Source: Todiramphus chloris collaris (lineage: Eukaryota; Chordata; Aves; Coraciiformes; Alcedinidae). From it: 64,000 bases of DNA. Positions 40,981 to 55,796 of this stretch are shown piece after piece. The stretch lies in contig JANVCC010000021.1 of the NCBI GenBank assembly GCA_025345505.1, positions 29,074,262-29,138,261 on the forward strand, written 5' to 3'. The position numbers and the translations under genes are program-made. The notes under the pieces were generated by a model that saw nothing but the letters and a program-made list of their open reading frames with translations, ran no database searches and was not told where the DNA came from. Within the stretch, counting starts at the first letter, position 1; each line of letters opens with the position of its first letter.

Positions 40981-41107
40981 CTACCCTACACTTTCACCAA
41001 ACAGTACCAAACTACCCTACTATTACTACTGCTACCTACTACCCTACAGTTTCACCAAACTACCCTACTACTTTCACCAAACTACCCTACTACTTTCACC
41101 AAACAGT
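40981..41107. repeat. Minisatellite, about 22-bp unit, five copies
   Basis: Copies start at 40981, 41012, 41039, 41060 and 41082 and share CTACCCTAC followed by TTTCACCAAA. The last two are identical over 22 bases, while the first two carry insertions (CAGTACCAAA and TATTACTACTGC). The array lies in an intron and causes the Tyr/Leu/Pro-rich frame seen across it. Confidence 0.9.
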
Positions 41108-44100
41108 AGTTTAACCTAATCCAGTTTTAATTGGCAGTGTAATAAATCAGCGAGCAGCTTTGCAGTTTGTTTCAGTTGACCTAAGTGGAAACCATTGCTG
41201 AAAGATTATCCTTCCCTAGCCGCATATTGGTAACCTGCTTTTTTTGTATTTGTACTAGACAATGTATGACCACATAAGTAGGTCACTTTACTGATCTGAA
41301 TGGAAGCTGGAATCTTTTCAAAGGTTATTTTGCATGTGGATCACCAAAACAACTTCATTTGCCGTGTCCAGTGGTAACCCACAGCTGAAGGGAAGGGTGA
41401 GACTGCTCCATTTGGTAACCAAGTGCCTTAACTGTCTTACTATGACTCTGAAACCACAATCTAGACAAACTAGCTTCTCACACCTGAGCTCAAGTCAGAA
41501 CTTTCATCTGAAGAAACAGGATCTTCTTGTCCATCTCTAACTATACTTTTAGGTTTTCATGATAGAGATTAAAGTACCAGAATACAAAACATTAAAAGAA
41601 GTCTTTCAATGACTTGTTCTGGGGTGAAAACCTGCGAACACTTGGGAGAATTGGACTGTGTCGAAATATCCCTGGAATTATTTAACAGAACAAACAGCTG
41701 TTTTCACACTGTGGGGCAAGTGTAGACCATGCTGTGCTCTGCAATCCTCGTCACTGATTGCTCCATTCATGAATGTGGAGACTGTTTCTTTTGTGATACG
41801 TCATAGAACCATGTCCCCAAAAGTCCAGGTTGGACAACTAACTGAAAAGCAGTGCAGTTCCTGCATTCCAGAAGAAAACAAAATGTCTGGAAGGAGTTTC
41901 AGTTTCATTCCATCTTTTAAAACCTAGCCAGGTATGAATCCAGGTACCAGGAATGCAAGACTTACCATGGGATACACTTGTCATATAGATACACATTGCT
42001 CATGGCAACTGCCTTGTTTGGTTTCACTTTACTTAGGATCCAAAGCCAAGGTAGCTTGGATATCATAAGAAAGACATTTTTATGTGACTGAAGAATGAAG
42101 ACCAACATTTCCTAGTCTCACGCTTTTAAATCCTTTTGATTTTGGGCAATAAAGACATCTTTTAAATCTCTGGTTTAAATATGCTAGCTACTATCCTGTT
42201 CAGAAGCTTCTGTTACTAGATGTTCTGGATAATATGGTTATGCTGGATATACAAAATAAACATGGTTTCCTTTATTACTAGGTTTTATTATTACTTCTAT
42301 TCAGTTTGAAAAAACAAAAAGGTTTCTTTTTCAGTGAATTGTGTCATTCAGATGCTATAAGAAATAAGGATTATGCCTTTCTGTTACTTCTATGTTACAG
42401 CATGATGTAGTTGAATACTGAAGTCCAATCTTGAGTTTTGGGGTTTTTTTTTGCATTTTATGTTCATATACAAATATTACCATCAAAAAAATCAAACACA
42501 GAAATAGTCTATGTGAAGGTTTTGTACATAAAACTGAATATATATTAGTACTGGCATACAGTGCAGCTATCCCTTCTCTGCAAATTACAAGTTAATAGCT
42601 CAGAGCAGACAGCTAACTTCCAAAGTTTAAGTCAAATTTTCTTTTTAAATCATGTAGTTAGAGAGGGAGATATAAAAAAAATTGCAAATACAAGTTATTT
42701 AAAAGAGAGAATACATGAATAACTTGTGATCTCTCATTGTGTGGCTAAATAGCCACAGATCAGATATTTAAAGGTATTTAGGAGAGTATTGCTTAATGAT
42801 TGTAATGGAGTGCTTCAAGTGGCTTAAAAACTCACCTGTGTAGTGCCCAAATTGGAAAGAAATTACTTTCTCTAATTGTAAACAAAATAAAACAGAACAA
42901 CAAAAAAACAACCAACAATTCAAACAACTGTTTCAAAGTTGTAATACAGGTCAGGAAACACTCATTTGTAGAAAATAAGAAATGTATTGCTACAAATTTT
43001 GTTTGGAGTATTTCTCAGGTAAACTGTAATGGTGTTGGAAAATGTGCTGCTTATTTCACAGAATGGCAATGTTCTCATAAAAAGCCCATTGCCCATTCTG
43101 CGATGGGAAAAAACTCAGCTAACGCTGTATGCTGAGCTTTATAATATTTGGATGGCAATTAGAGAACCCAATATGTTTAGGTAAGGAACATTTCTGTGCA
43201 TAGCTTCTTAGTGAGCAAAATCCTTGCACTGCTTCTAGATTTGCCACACAGTTGGGCTTTTGAGAAGTGCTTTTGGGTAAGTGAGCCACTTTTAAAACCA
43301 GCCGTTGGTGCAGAGAAATCTGAGTAACTGCATTTCAAATAAATACCCTCTTTTTATGAATGAAGTCCTGTTTAATGTCTCCAGTTATTTACAAACTGAG
43401 ATGTTTTTAGCAGAAAATTATGTACTAAAACTACAATTACTTCACTACACACATAAGAATGAAACACAGAGATCTGTTTTCCCACAGCATGACATAGTTA
43501 CAAGGAAATGCTTTTCTAAAGAAGTGCTAAGTGTGATGTTTGCATTTCTGGTTAAAAAAATGTATGATAGAGAGATTTCTTTATAGCAGGAAAGAGTCAT
43601 CCTCATACACACCACTACTCTTATTAAGCAACACTATTTGCTTTTATTAACTAGAGCGCTGTGTGGACTAACATAAATAAGAGGTTACTTAAGAGAATAT
43701 TTTAAGATACATGGACCACCTAAAAATTCACCCTGCAGATGCCCTGTCACTCAAAACCAGAGGTTTTGTATCTGAAACGTATCTGCAGGTGCATGGCTCA
43801 GTGCAGAAGCACGTGTAGTGTTCTGCTCCCAGGGCCACCTCGGTTCTCTCCACAACCAAGTGCCAGCACAGCCCGTGGCCTGCCTGGGAGAGTTCCAAGG
43901 GGCTGGGAAGGAGAGTGGTGAACATACACGTAGGCAACATCTGACAGAGCTTTGATTACCCCTAAACAACCTCTCCTTTTATCTTTGAGTGGTAATACAC
44001 TTGTGCCTTCACACTTGAATCTAAGCAGTAATGTCACACACCTGTAATAAGCTGGACATGGGTCCCTAAGATCATGAAAGTAACTGACAGCTTTGACAGA

Positions 44101-44312
44101 TGCTCAGCTAAGCATTCACCCCAACCATAGTAGTTCTTGCAGTGGTTCTAGTGAAGGTATGGCTAAAGATCCACGCAGCTGTGTGACAGATGTCCACAAC
44201 AGACACACTTCTCAGCGAGCCACCAAAGTATGTCTGGCTCTGATGAAACAGGCTAAAAGGCCTTGATTCACTCTGGTACCTATTCTGACTATTCCTCTCC
44301 TTTCACGGAGAT

Positions 44313-44411
44313 GTTGGATGAGGCTTTGAGCAACCTAATCTAGCAGAAGATTGTAGATTGCAACTAGATGACCTTTAAAGGTCCCTTCCAACCCCAACCT
44401 TTCTATGATTC
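44313..44411 (+). mobile_element. CR1 LINE 3' terminal fragment, plus strand
   Basis: About 100 bases carry the CR1 3' signature: GGATGAGGCTTTGAGCAACC, a variant of CTAGATGATCTTTAAGGTCC, then CCTTCCAACCCCAACC and TTCTATGATTC at the end. It is strongly 5'-truncated, noncoding, and antisense to PIBF1. Confidence 0.9.
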
Positions 44412-46991
44412 AGTTTGACAGCTATTGACACGAGCAACCATAAGTACTACTTGAATTGTCTTTCCAAGTGAGGAAGATGTTTTGATACAGAGTGTCTCAA
44501 GGACAAACTTAGCTCTAGAGATATGACGCTTAAGGATAAAGGCATGTAAGCTGCTCTGGTTAAAGTGAACTTTGAAGACCACATTGGAAGGAAACAGATG
44601 GATCTGCAGGACTTCTCAAGAGTATTACATCAAAATAACCTGCCTGAATCTGTCCCACCCCTCTTGGGGAAATAACTGCTGTCAGAAATGACACTTTGAT
44701 AGAATCTTGCAGTGTGAAGAATTGTGAATGCATCTGTTGCCTGTCAAGGGACCACATTATAAGTCAATTTAGAAAATTTAGTGAAGAACTGGTAAAATTA
44801 CAGCACAAGAACATCCACAAGGAGATTGCTGTCATAGATAGCCTCCCTCCTATTTGCCTTCCTCTAATGCTGATTACATCAAGACTGTCCATTTCATCAC
44901 AGAATCAAAACCACATCCAGTAGCAACCAAGAGCCTTCTCAATAGACAAAGAAATACAAAGCACTGCAGGTTGCTGTACAGCATTTATAAGGTTGCAAGA
45001 AAGTACTGACTCATCATCCTGAGAAATCTGCTGGAACCTAACCACCCTATGAGTATGTTCTAAAAACATTACTGGCCATCATCACTGTGCACAGAAGTCC
45101 ATCATGGATTAAGGCTAAAAAAGTAAATTCACTGACAAATTAGTCCTTGATAATCCCCCCACGCTCAAGTTAAATGAGCGGTGATAGAGAACACCGACAC
45201 TGATAGCACAGATAAGACTGTTCTATGATTTACATAATGCAGATGAGATAAAACACAACATGAAAAGAGCTCTCCTCCACCATAGATTCTGTACACTAAA
45301 CATGAAGGAAGGAAAAGCATGATGAAGCACAGAGCAGCGGCAAGGATAAAACTAAGTATTCAGTCTGGATTGTCAGGATGCAGGCATATCATCATTCTGT
45401 TAATTTGTCTATGATCTGGTACTCAAACATGAGATTAAAAAAAAGTTATATTAAAAATAAAAAAATCATTAGTGTTCTTTTAAAGGTCTATCTGAAAACA
45501 AGAATTTTAACATTATTTTTACATTAGTTGGTACTTGTGAAATTGCATCTATACATAAAACTATTTTATATATCATAGGTAAAATTTAAAAAAATAATAT
45601 AGTACTTCATGTAACTGTAGCATAAAATAAACCTCAACTTATTGAGGCTACTGCAGAGCTTCGGTATTAACTATTAATTATATGTAATGGCCAGAAAAAA
45701 CCCATTTTATTTTGAAATAGCTTTACAAATACTAACTTTTTCCCTTAACTCTGTGATACAGAGAAATTTGGCTTCACAAACCGTGTTTAGAGGTTTCACT
45801 CTTACTTTCTTAATAGCACCACCACTCTCTGAAGAATTTAGGGCCATCCTTGAGGAGCATTAATGCTCTGAACTCATTCTCTCAAAAATATTCCACACAC
45901 AAACCACCAAAGTGCTGTTTAATAAACTAAGACGGATAGGAATAGTGGTCTAAATCTTTTGATCCAGCAGAGCTTCACTTGGCATATATTTGGTAAGGAT
46001 TATCATTAATTTACTTAAATCCCATTCTGATTCAGTTCTGGAATAGCTGAGAGCTAGACTGGTCCACAAAGTAATCACCTAAGGGATATTTTAATTTAAA
46101 ACTGTCATCAGCAGATTCTAAAAAGACTATCCTCATGACAAAAGATTGCTCGAATGTAATGGTTCTCTGGTTAGAAATCCTTTCCTCTAACCTTCCTCTC
46201 ACTTACAGGAAAGCTAAGGACCAACATGAGCAATGTCATATCAGAATATGATTTCTCATGTGCTCCAAGGAAGATCAGATAATGATTTAGGACATTTGTT
46301 TTAAACACGGAGTTATGAATAGCAAAGTTAGGGACTACTCTATGCACCAAAGCTGTTTCCAAGAATTTCACTGGCCTATACAACTATGGCAAAGTTGAGG
46401 CAAACTTGTGATAGGAGAATAAAAGCTATTTTTAGGTTACAAGGAGTATCAGAAACTACAGGAAAAAAACTTCTTACCAGAACATCTGATGGGCAAAGTA
46501 AGTGTTAACTTTTTGCTGCAAAACCATGAAGGATATTTCCTTTTTGTCAGACCACACTTTCATTTACAGAAACATGGACTAGTGGCGAGCACAGCCCAGC
46601 TCACCAAAGTAGAGCACTGCTGGTATGTTTACCATGAATGCTCGCACTATGCTGTGGATCCATTTTCTTCCTTAACCTCAGGCACTTTAAGATGCCAAAA
46701 ATTCCCTTGACAGTTAATGGGGAGTAACAGGCATCTCTAGTAAATGACTCACTCCATCCACAATCTGAGTTGCTTTTTGGAGATGCCACTTCCTCCATGA
46801 ACTACTAAGGAAAGCTGACCTAAGTTCTTAATTTAGGTGCCTTAATTTGTAGGCTAAATTTAGGAAGAATATCTGGGCATACAGATTATTTGCAATGAGC
46901 TATAAAAACTCAAGAGATTCAATGTTAATAATGCATGTAAGTTCTTAGGTATTTTAAAGGCATGAAACATACACTTTCAGAAATGACCTAA

Positions 46992-47010
46992 TATTATTAT
47001 TATTATTATT
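46992..47010. repeat. (ATT)n microsatellite
   Basis: Six uninterrupted ATT units in an intron. Confidence 0.85.
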
Positions 47011-47730
47011 TTCTCCTCCCTAGCTTTTCAGAGACTATTGGACTACTATGTGAATAATGGAAGATGTTTTCAGGTCACTATAATCTAAAAATTTCATTTG
47101 ATAATGACCACTTTGTTGATTCTTTTTCACAGTTGGAAAGTAAACAGTGGGACACAGCTATTGACTTCCTTGGAAATCGAGGGGCAGCTTATTTTATAAC
47201 AGTTTCATTGGAAAACAGATGTTAATAGTAGTTGATAAAGCTATATGATAGCAGGAAGTTGTTCAGTGGTCCGAGAGTTCCGACAGCTGGACATAACACC
47301 AAATCAGAGAGTGTCTACCAGAGAAAGTCTGCTCAAGTTATGCCCAAAAGACCCTTTGCTAGTGGACTAGTCTATTATTTTTCTCTGACTTTATTTCTTT
47401 ATTTTGACTTTGGTATTTCTGCATTATTCTTTCCTTTTACTCTTCTGAACATTCCTCTACTTCATGATAGTTCTTCTCAACTCCAAACTCACTTTAAGCC
47501 TGTCACTGCAGCTTTTCCAAACCTAAAGCCTCTTTTTCTGACAGTATGAGAGAAATCACAGATGCTGGTGTTCCAGTATAAAGTATATATACTAAGTATA
47601 ACTACTGGACTTAGACAAGGATGGAGTGTTAAGATCTACTTCATGGCCAATTACAGAATTGTTTTCTGATGATGAACACATAAGTGATTTTACTTTCAGT
47701 TTAAAATAGAGAAACAGTGATTTTAATTAC

Positions 47731-47861
47731 CTGATATCTTTTTCAAGTTGTGTAATATGTTCTTTCTGTAGGCTTATTTGAGAATCTCTCTGTTGCACAG
47801 TTTCAATGAGGTATTTGTATGGCTGTTGTACTTGACTCAACAAAGAATTTGCTCGGTCAAG
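47731..47861 (-). CDS. PIBF1: PIBF1 coding exon (LDRANSLL segment)
   Basis: This 131-base exon starts in phase 0 and encodes 43 residues, from [20 protein letters not shown] to ITQLEKDI, plus AG of a serine codon. The acceptor is CTTTTTTTGGCAG and the donor is GTAATT at 47730-47725. The length, including the split serine, equals the human segment from LDRANSLL to LEKDVS, so there is no insertion or deletion here. The middle ([13 protein letters not shown]) differs more from human than the ends do. The exon lies in a frame that shows no ATG, so it is easily missed. Confidence 0.96.
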
Positions 47862-50800
47862 CTGCCAAAAAAAGAAGTATTACTACTATAAATGTTATAA
47901 TTTTCAAACCACTATTACTTATTTAATTATTATTGGGTATTGTTATTATCAATTGCATAATAATATAAACCCCAAACCTCTTAATTCACAAAAAGAAGAA
48001 ACAAACTATCTCCTAATTACTATCTAATACATTATCCTCTCACTTTTCTGTTTTAATTATACAATATTTTCACTGCAATCATGCTACCATTCTCTATATT
48101 TCCCTAACTTACGTTTTCAAGAGTTTTAATGTGACAGCTTCCATCAATGAGAAAAAAATCAGTATAGGCAAGGTCTGTTTGTTCACCTTATTAACCACAC
48201 ATGACATTTTAAAACCAGTATACCGTTACAATGGAATCTTCAGCTCAGAAATGGAATATAAACAAAACCACAGTAATAATGGAAGAAAAATCCCCTTTTC
48301 TATAATCAATTACTATATATGAAAGTGAAATCCAACAGGATGTTTACAAGAGTAGTATAAAATAACTGTCATGCACATAAGTAGGAAATAAACCTTTCTA
48401 GCCCTATTCCCCAAACAAATTAGGTTCACTAGGTTTAAAAAGTTTGCATGATATGGCTTGCATCTTGAGCAATATAACAAGGTCATTCACTAAAATATGT
48501 ACAGAATTAAGATCACACACCAAGATTTAGCAGTTTCAGCAGCTGGAGTACATATAAGTCAAGAACAGCAACTAGGTTCTTTAAAAAAAATAAAAAAATC
48601 TTTAAAAGTTTAGAAACAAACAGGTCTAATGGTATTAATTCAATGGAAAATGGTTTCTGACTAGTTTATAAAAGTCCTCAACAGATTAAACGGCATTTGC
48701 CAAATCACACTCAAACCAGTTGTCCTATTCTGTGTTGTTACAAACAACTAGGGGGAAAAAAACACCACCCTTCCTAAAGAACTAGCTCATTTAAATAGTA
48801 TTTCAGGACTTGCCCCAAATCAGATTTTTCTCCTATTCATAATTTTGAAAACATGAGACTGTGCTTCCCTCTTTCTCTGATTTCATTATATTTTTTTTCA
48901 GTTTTGCTTCTGCTGTCTATACTCTGTCAAAGAACTTAAAATGTAATGGTTCACATTTATTGAAAAACAGAATATAGACAAAAATTTGCTTGCTCACCAT
49001 CCTGGCCTTACTAAAAGGAGAATAACCTCATGCTTTAAAAAGTGAAATGAGATACAGTAGCATTGTATTTCTTCAAATCAATACAAAAGCTTAAGTATTA
49101 CTTAAATACATTTATTTCTTCAGGAAATACCTATTCTAGTCCACAGTGAAATTCCAAGTTTATTGTAGAGAAGTAAAAAAAGAAAAAATCTTCTTGATTA
49201 AATTATCTTCAATAAATTGATAAGCAATAAAAAAAGCCATTATGTTTCTAAGAGTACAAGCTATCAAAAAAGGATCTCTTTCATGAAGACAGTAGAAAGT
49301 CTTTACATGACAAACAGGCAATTCCAAGACATGGAGTACAAATCTCTAGGATGGTCTAAAAGTTGCAGTACAAAATACTGAGGCTGTCATTATAGGAGAA
49401 AATTAATCCAACTGATCTTGTTTGGAATCCTGTTCTTGATAGCCTAAGAACTTTCAAAGGATGCTGTCCTAGCAGTGTGAAGTTCCTCATTGTTCTCACT
49501 GATAAGAACCATAAGAATCGTACTTGAGTGGGAAAGGAGAAGTGAGATTGGTTTGATGCTGTTAAGTCCACTGTTAACTTGCTAACTTCACCACCTAAGA
49601 AGCATGCTGCTGTTATGAAAAAAGGCTATCCATTCCCTCTCTGTGGTGGTGGTGGTTGCTGCCTGTTTGATTCTATGAACTTAAAAGGGGTTGTCATGTA
49701 ACTGCAATCACTTGTGCGTTACATGGATTTAATGGACCAGTTTTACTAATATACACACATGTCTATAAATTAAGCATTGTCCTTGAGCAAAAGCAGTATT
49801 TTTTTTTTTGTAAGCAGCTTTGATTTCTTTATGCCTTAACATACAAGATTTACTTAAGTATTTCTGTGTCATTCTTCGAAGTGATAAATCTAATCGGATA
49901 TTTATTATTTATCCCTGAATGGTCATCTCTATCAGGCTGAAGGGTTTAATTGTTGTTCAGCTTCATCTATACTCTTATTCAGAGTGAGATGTAAACCTGG
50001 CTTTCTTTTTACTTCAACTGAGGCATATAAAAAGTACAAATACAATGTCCTGATGAAGGCTTGAAAAAGACATTCATCAGTAAGCCAAATATACGTTTAG
50101 TCAATGTATTTATTTAGGATATTACTTTTACTGTATACTGACTCAGTATTTGCTTTTGAAGTCACCCGAAGACCATATTAGCCTTCTACACACGAGACTA
50201 TCTATCCATCAGTTCTGGCACTGTTGTTCAAAGCTGCTGCAAAGTGAATTCATTGATAAATTTAGACTGGACACTAAATGTAGCAATTGCAGATGACTGC
50301 TTTGCAGAAGCTGAAATAGAGACTTCCACTTACACTTAGAGTAGCATGAACTGAGTTGCAGAGGCAATAAACTGATTATTACTGGCTGAGGACCTTTCTT
50401 GGATAAGGTAATGAGAATTCCTTTATTCTGTTTGTCCTAGACATGGTCAACAAACCTTCTGTAGTATGAATCAAGTCTCAACACCTACTTTAACACTGCA
50501 GGTCACTGCTATACAAAGCAACAAAAAGAGGACTTTACAGGAAAATTCTTTTCTAATGCTGTATCATGACCTGAAAAAAGACAGGATCCTGAAGTTAAAT
50601 AAAGCCTGACAAACTATAATGGGACTAATTGAAGACTGACAAGTTTTTTTCAGCAGCTGAGCTTTTCTACACTACAACCCTTTATGGCAGAGATATGGTA
50701 AAGCTGTATAAAATGCTGAGGAAAACACTGAATTTTAAATAAAAGTTTTTGCCCTCTGTTTGAATAGAAGACAGATGATCCATCTATATAACATGAGAAT

Positions 50801-52432
50801 GATGAGCTATTTTCCGGTCCATTAATAACAAGTGTAAACTCTTTGTGCACATATTGAAAGATGGCAAGCAGAATGGCTTGTTATGAAACAAAATGGCCTA
50901 TAATCATATGCAAGATTAAAAGAAAAAAACCAAAACAAAACAGAGAAAAGAAATCTGATGGCATTTGATTCAGACCTGAATGCCAGACCTGAGTTTAACA
51001 GAAAGCACATAATAAAAGATTATTTAACATTAGGAGTTTCATGTTAATAGGCTTAGTAGCTGTGCATTAGCTACTTGCAAGACATTTAACTTTATACTGG
51101 ATGACATTCTGATTTAAACTATACAATTATATGACAAAAGATGAAGAAATGGCTACATGACATCTCATGGGAGAATAAAAACAAGGTGTAGATGTTCTAG
51201 TAGAATTTTGTAGAACTAAGGTTACTGGTACTGAATCTTTCACCAGTGATCTAGAAGCAAACATAACCCCTGTGGGTAAGAAGAAATGTATTTGTGAAAT
51301 ATGTGAAGTGGAAAACAGACAGATTTAAGTGAGAAATAAAGCACAGATTTTACTACCAACAGTGAAAGAACAGTGATAGACAAAACAAACAAGGATAACA
51401 CTGGATTCACAAATCTCTTGATGGCTTCAAATCAAGAAGATTTGAAAGATATGTTTTAATCAAATAAAATTAGGATACACCTAAGAAGAATCTATAATTA
51501 CATCAATAATTAAAAAAATACAAAAAGCCCCTTCACTGTTCGTGTATCTTTCACTGAAATAATATACATAATCATATTTATACACATATAAATTACATAA
51601 AATTAATGTCATTTTAAAATATGTAGAAAATGCAAGTATTTGCACTGTGAAATACCTGGTTGTATTTATCCTAATTTATAATTACTGTGGCTTGAAAAAA
51701 ATCAAACTGTTAACCACATTCCTGAAACAGTCAGTCTAGAAATTCCATATAATGGCAATATCTAATAGCAAATCTGGAAATGCTTTGGTTCCCAAGAGAA
51801 ACTTGGAAGACAATCTTAAAAACATTTAAAAAATTTGTTTGTCCTAATTCTGAGAGGTTTCAAGCTGAGTTTTGTTTAGTGTTTGTTCTCTGTGTCAGTG
51901 TACTATGTGATTTCAGGTATTATATAAAGAATTTTTAAAGACCATGACATTAAACTCATTGTAGTAAAATAAAAAAAAAAAAGTACCTTATATTAAATAT
52001 TGCTTACATTTGTATGTTCAGAAAGACTCAAGAACTGAACAGTGTAGAAAAGGATTTACGGAAAAAAAAACCTTCAAAAGTGATTTAAGAGAAGAGCTGT
52101 GTAAAAAGTAACGAGGTTTTAATTGAACAATTAACTAACAAACAGAACAAACTAGTTTGAAAAGCTGGTCTTCTGTTCAGAAACCAGAACATTGTCTGTC
52201 TAGCTTACATTCTTGTTTAGCCTGTAAGGTAATCCCTCTTTCGATCTTTGTTTCAAAAAACAATATAAACTTCTTTGAAAACATTTAGCATACATTTTTG
52301 ATAAATTACGAGGCCGTTTTTTGACATCAAATAGATAATAAACACTGCTTAGAAAAAAAATTCATTTTATGAACAGCTGTTCTGCAATGTTTATAGTCTC
52401 TACAGATTTGACTTTTTGTAGCAGTAATTTAC
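47862..52432 (-). other. PIBF1: PIBF1 intron of 4.6 kb
   Basis: It is bounded by GTAAAT at 52432 and CTTTTTTTGGCAG at 47862. It is AT-rich with scattered A- and T-runs. I recognise no transposon or other gene in it. Confidence 0.85.
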
Positions 52433-52535
52433 CTCTTGTGAAATCTGCGTTACTTGTTCCTTCTGATGTTCCAGATCTTTTACAAGCAATGAGTTTTGCT
52501 TTTCTAGCTGCAGTAACCTCCTGGCCAAGTGAACA
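52433..52535 (-). CDS. PIBF1: PIBF1 coding exon (VHLARR coiled coil)
   Basis: This 103-base exon begins with T, completing AGT (Ser), and encodes 34 residues: [20 protein letters not shown] followed by [14 protein letters not shown]. The acceptor is TTATTGGCACAG and the donor is GTAAAT at 52432-52427. The leucine spacing is that of a coiled coil, and the exon ends on a codon boundary. It matches human PIBF1 nearly residue for residue as I remember it, with conservative changes (for example Val to Leu in the ARRLL segment). Only 1166 bases of intron separate it from the preceding exon, the shortest intron in the window. Confidence 0.97.
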
Positions 52536-53805
<1,270 letters not shown>

Positions 53806-54840
53806 TCAGAAAGGGATTGTTGAAGAACAGGGCAACAAATTACAAACTTCTAAGCAGTTCCATTTATAATTAAATATATGCAAAACCATTTCTCTTGAAG
53901 CTAGATTTTCAGTTGGTGCAATCTCCTGGACTTGAGTGGAAAAATTTTTCTCGTGATTAGCATTAATGCAGTGCTGTATATTAATTACAATTGGCACACA
54001 TTTCACTTTCTATTTCTCTGTTTAACATAAACACATATGCTACATGAAAGTAAAGGAAATTATTTCAGTGTCCTTGAATATTCATTATTATTATATAGTC
54101 ACAAAATACACGCTAATAGTATAAGTTTAATTCAGCAGTACAGGGCTAGATTTCTTCATCTTTTTTTTCACTGAAGAATTCATTTTCTGTGAATGCATGA
54201 GGAAATAGAGGAAGATAAAATTGGGGAGTGCTGAAGCTGACCGGACATACAGGGTCCATGGCACAAGAAGGGACAAGGTTGCTGAGGCATCTGATGTCAC
54301 TGTGAAGCTGTTGACTATCATTTTGGGAAGACAGTGGTGATCAGAAATTTTTGATAACTTGAGGAAAATAAATCTTCAGAGAAGGCTGAGAAGGAGATAC
54401 TTACATTTATGCAAAGTAACAACAACAACAAAAAATCTGCCTCTACAGATGACTGATTTCTGAAAATGTGTTTCTAAGTATTTAAAACACATTAGGAAAT
54501 TATGTGACAGTCCTGACTCATCTTTTCTAATGCTCAAGAGCCTCAAAATCAGAAATACCTTCTCAACAACTTCCAGAACACAAGAACTTCTTCTGTCACT
54601 TGTCTAATACCCTTATAATGCAATTTTAAACAAGGATTCTTAAAACACATTTAGAAAAAGAAAAGCCTCTACTAGAGCACTTGCAGTAAGTCGATAGTTA
54701 CATGAAAAGCAATACAGAAATTCCAGTAAATATAACAGAAACAGTTTACTCATGTGTCAGTACAAAGGCATCAGAACTTCAGATTTTTCAAGGCTGTCAT
54801 ATAACAGGGAATTCTCCAGTGCCTTAAATACCTCTGGATC

Positions 54841-54887
54841 AAAAAAAAACCCCCAAAAAAACAAAAAACAAACAAACAAAAAAGTAA
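54841..54887. repeat. A/C-rich simple repeat
   Basis: An A run and CCCCC are followed by CAAAAA and (CAAA) units. Confidence 0.8.
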
Positions 54888-55334
54888 CCTGCCTTTATCA
54901 AAATCCTTCTTTTTGGTTACAAATTCAGTGTTTTATGTCTTAGAAAAATGTCCATAAGACTCATAACTGTCAGTAGTGTCCATGCAAATGTCAGATTGTG
55001 AAAACAAACACAAAAGATTTTGGAAATGTAGATATGAAGCCAAAGTAATGTTCTGTATCAGTGTGTGTTACTCCTATCTTCTTTTATGTCTTTCCAGGTC
55101 TTCATCTGGTTTTGTGGTGTAAAGTATAGATTTTACAAGTTAGGAGACACTTATTAATGACAGTTTGTTACACACTATGTGGAAAAGGGACTGGTCTCTT
55201 GGGAGAATTATAGGAACATTGTCAGCCAACGTCACTCCAGTCTTCAAAAAAGGGTAAGAAGGAAAACCCTGGAAATTACAGACCAGTCAGCCTCACCTTT
55301 ATCCCTGGAAAGTTGATGTATCATCTCTAAGCAT

Positions 55335-55796
55335 ATGGAAGAAAAGAAGGTTATCAAGAGTAGCCAGTATGGATTTACTAAAGGGAAGTCATGTCTGACT
55401 AATCTGATAGCCTTCTATGATGGTGTGACTGAATGGGTGGGTGCAGGGAGAGCAGTGGATGTTGTCTACCTTGACTTCAGCAAGGCTTTTGACACTGTCT
55501 CCCATAACATCCTCATGGGTAAGTTCAGGAAGTGTGGGTTAGAAGAGCAGACAGTGAGATGGGTTGAGAACTGGCTGAACAGCAGAGCTCAGAGGGTTGT
55601 GATCAGTGGTGCAGAGTCCAGCTGGAGACCTGTAACTAGTGGTGTTCCCCAGGGGTCAGTTCTGGGCCTAGTCTTATTCAACATCTTCATCAATAACCTG
55701 GATGAAGGGATAGAGTGTACTCTCAGTAAATTTGCTGATGATATGAAACTGGGAGGAGTGGCTGATACGCTGGAAGGTTGTGCTGCCATTCAGTGA
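55335..55796 (+). pseudogene. CR1 ORF2 fragment: reverse-transcriptase palm
   Basis: The open frame of 153 codons begins at an internal methionine of ORF2, not at a real start. It covers most of the fingers/palm of a CR1 reverse transcriptase, with the conserved [13 protein letters not shown] and GVPQGSVLG motifs and the FADD catalytic aspartates near its end. It is cut by TGA at 55794. The endonuclease domain and ORF1 are absent. Relatively few changes from the usual CR1 text suggest a moderately young insertion. Confidence 0.9.

Larger units (their letters stand above)
38847..47730 (-). other. PIBF1: PIBF1 intron of 8.9 kb
   Basis: It is bounded by GTAATT at 47730 and CTTTCTACCAG at 38847. 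It contains the minisatellite at 40981-41107, a CR1 3' end at 44313-44411, an (ATT) run at 46992-47010 and a GC-richer patch near 43740-43960. No further gene is recognised. Confidence 0.85.

Noticed and set aside
44560-44923. Possible transposon-derived coding remnant beside the CR1 3' end
   Set aside because: The plus-strand frame (44696-44923) contains a few Cys and a His but no transposase motif I can name. The resemblance was too vague to call.
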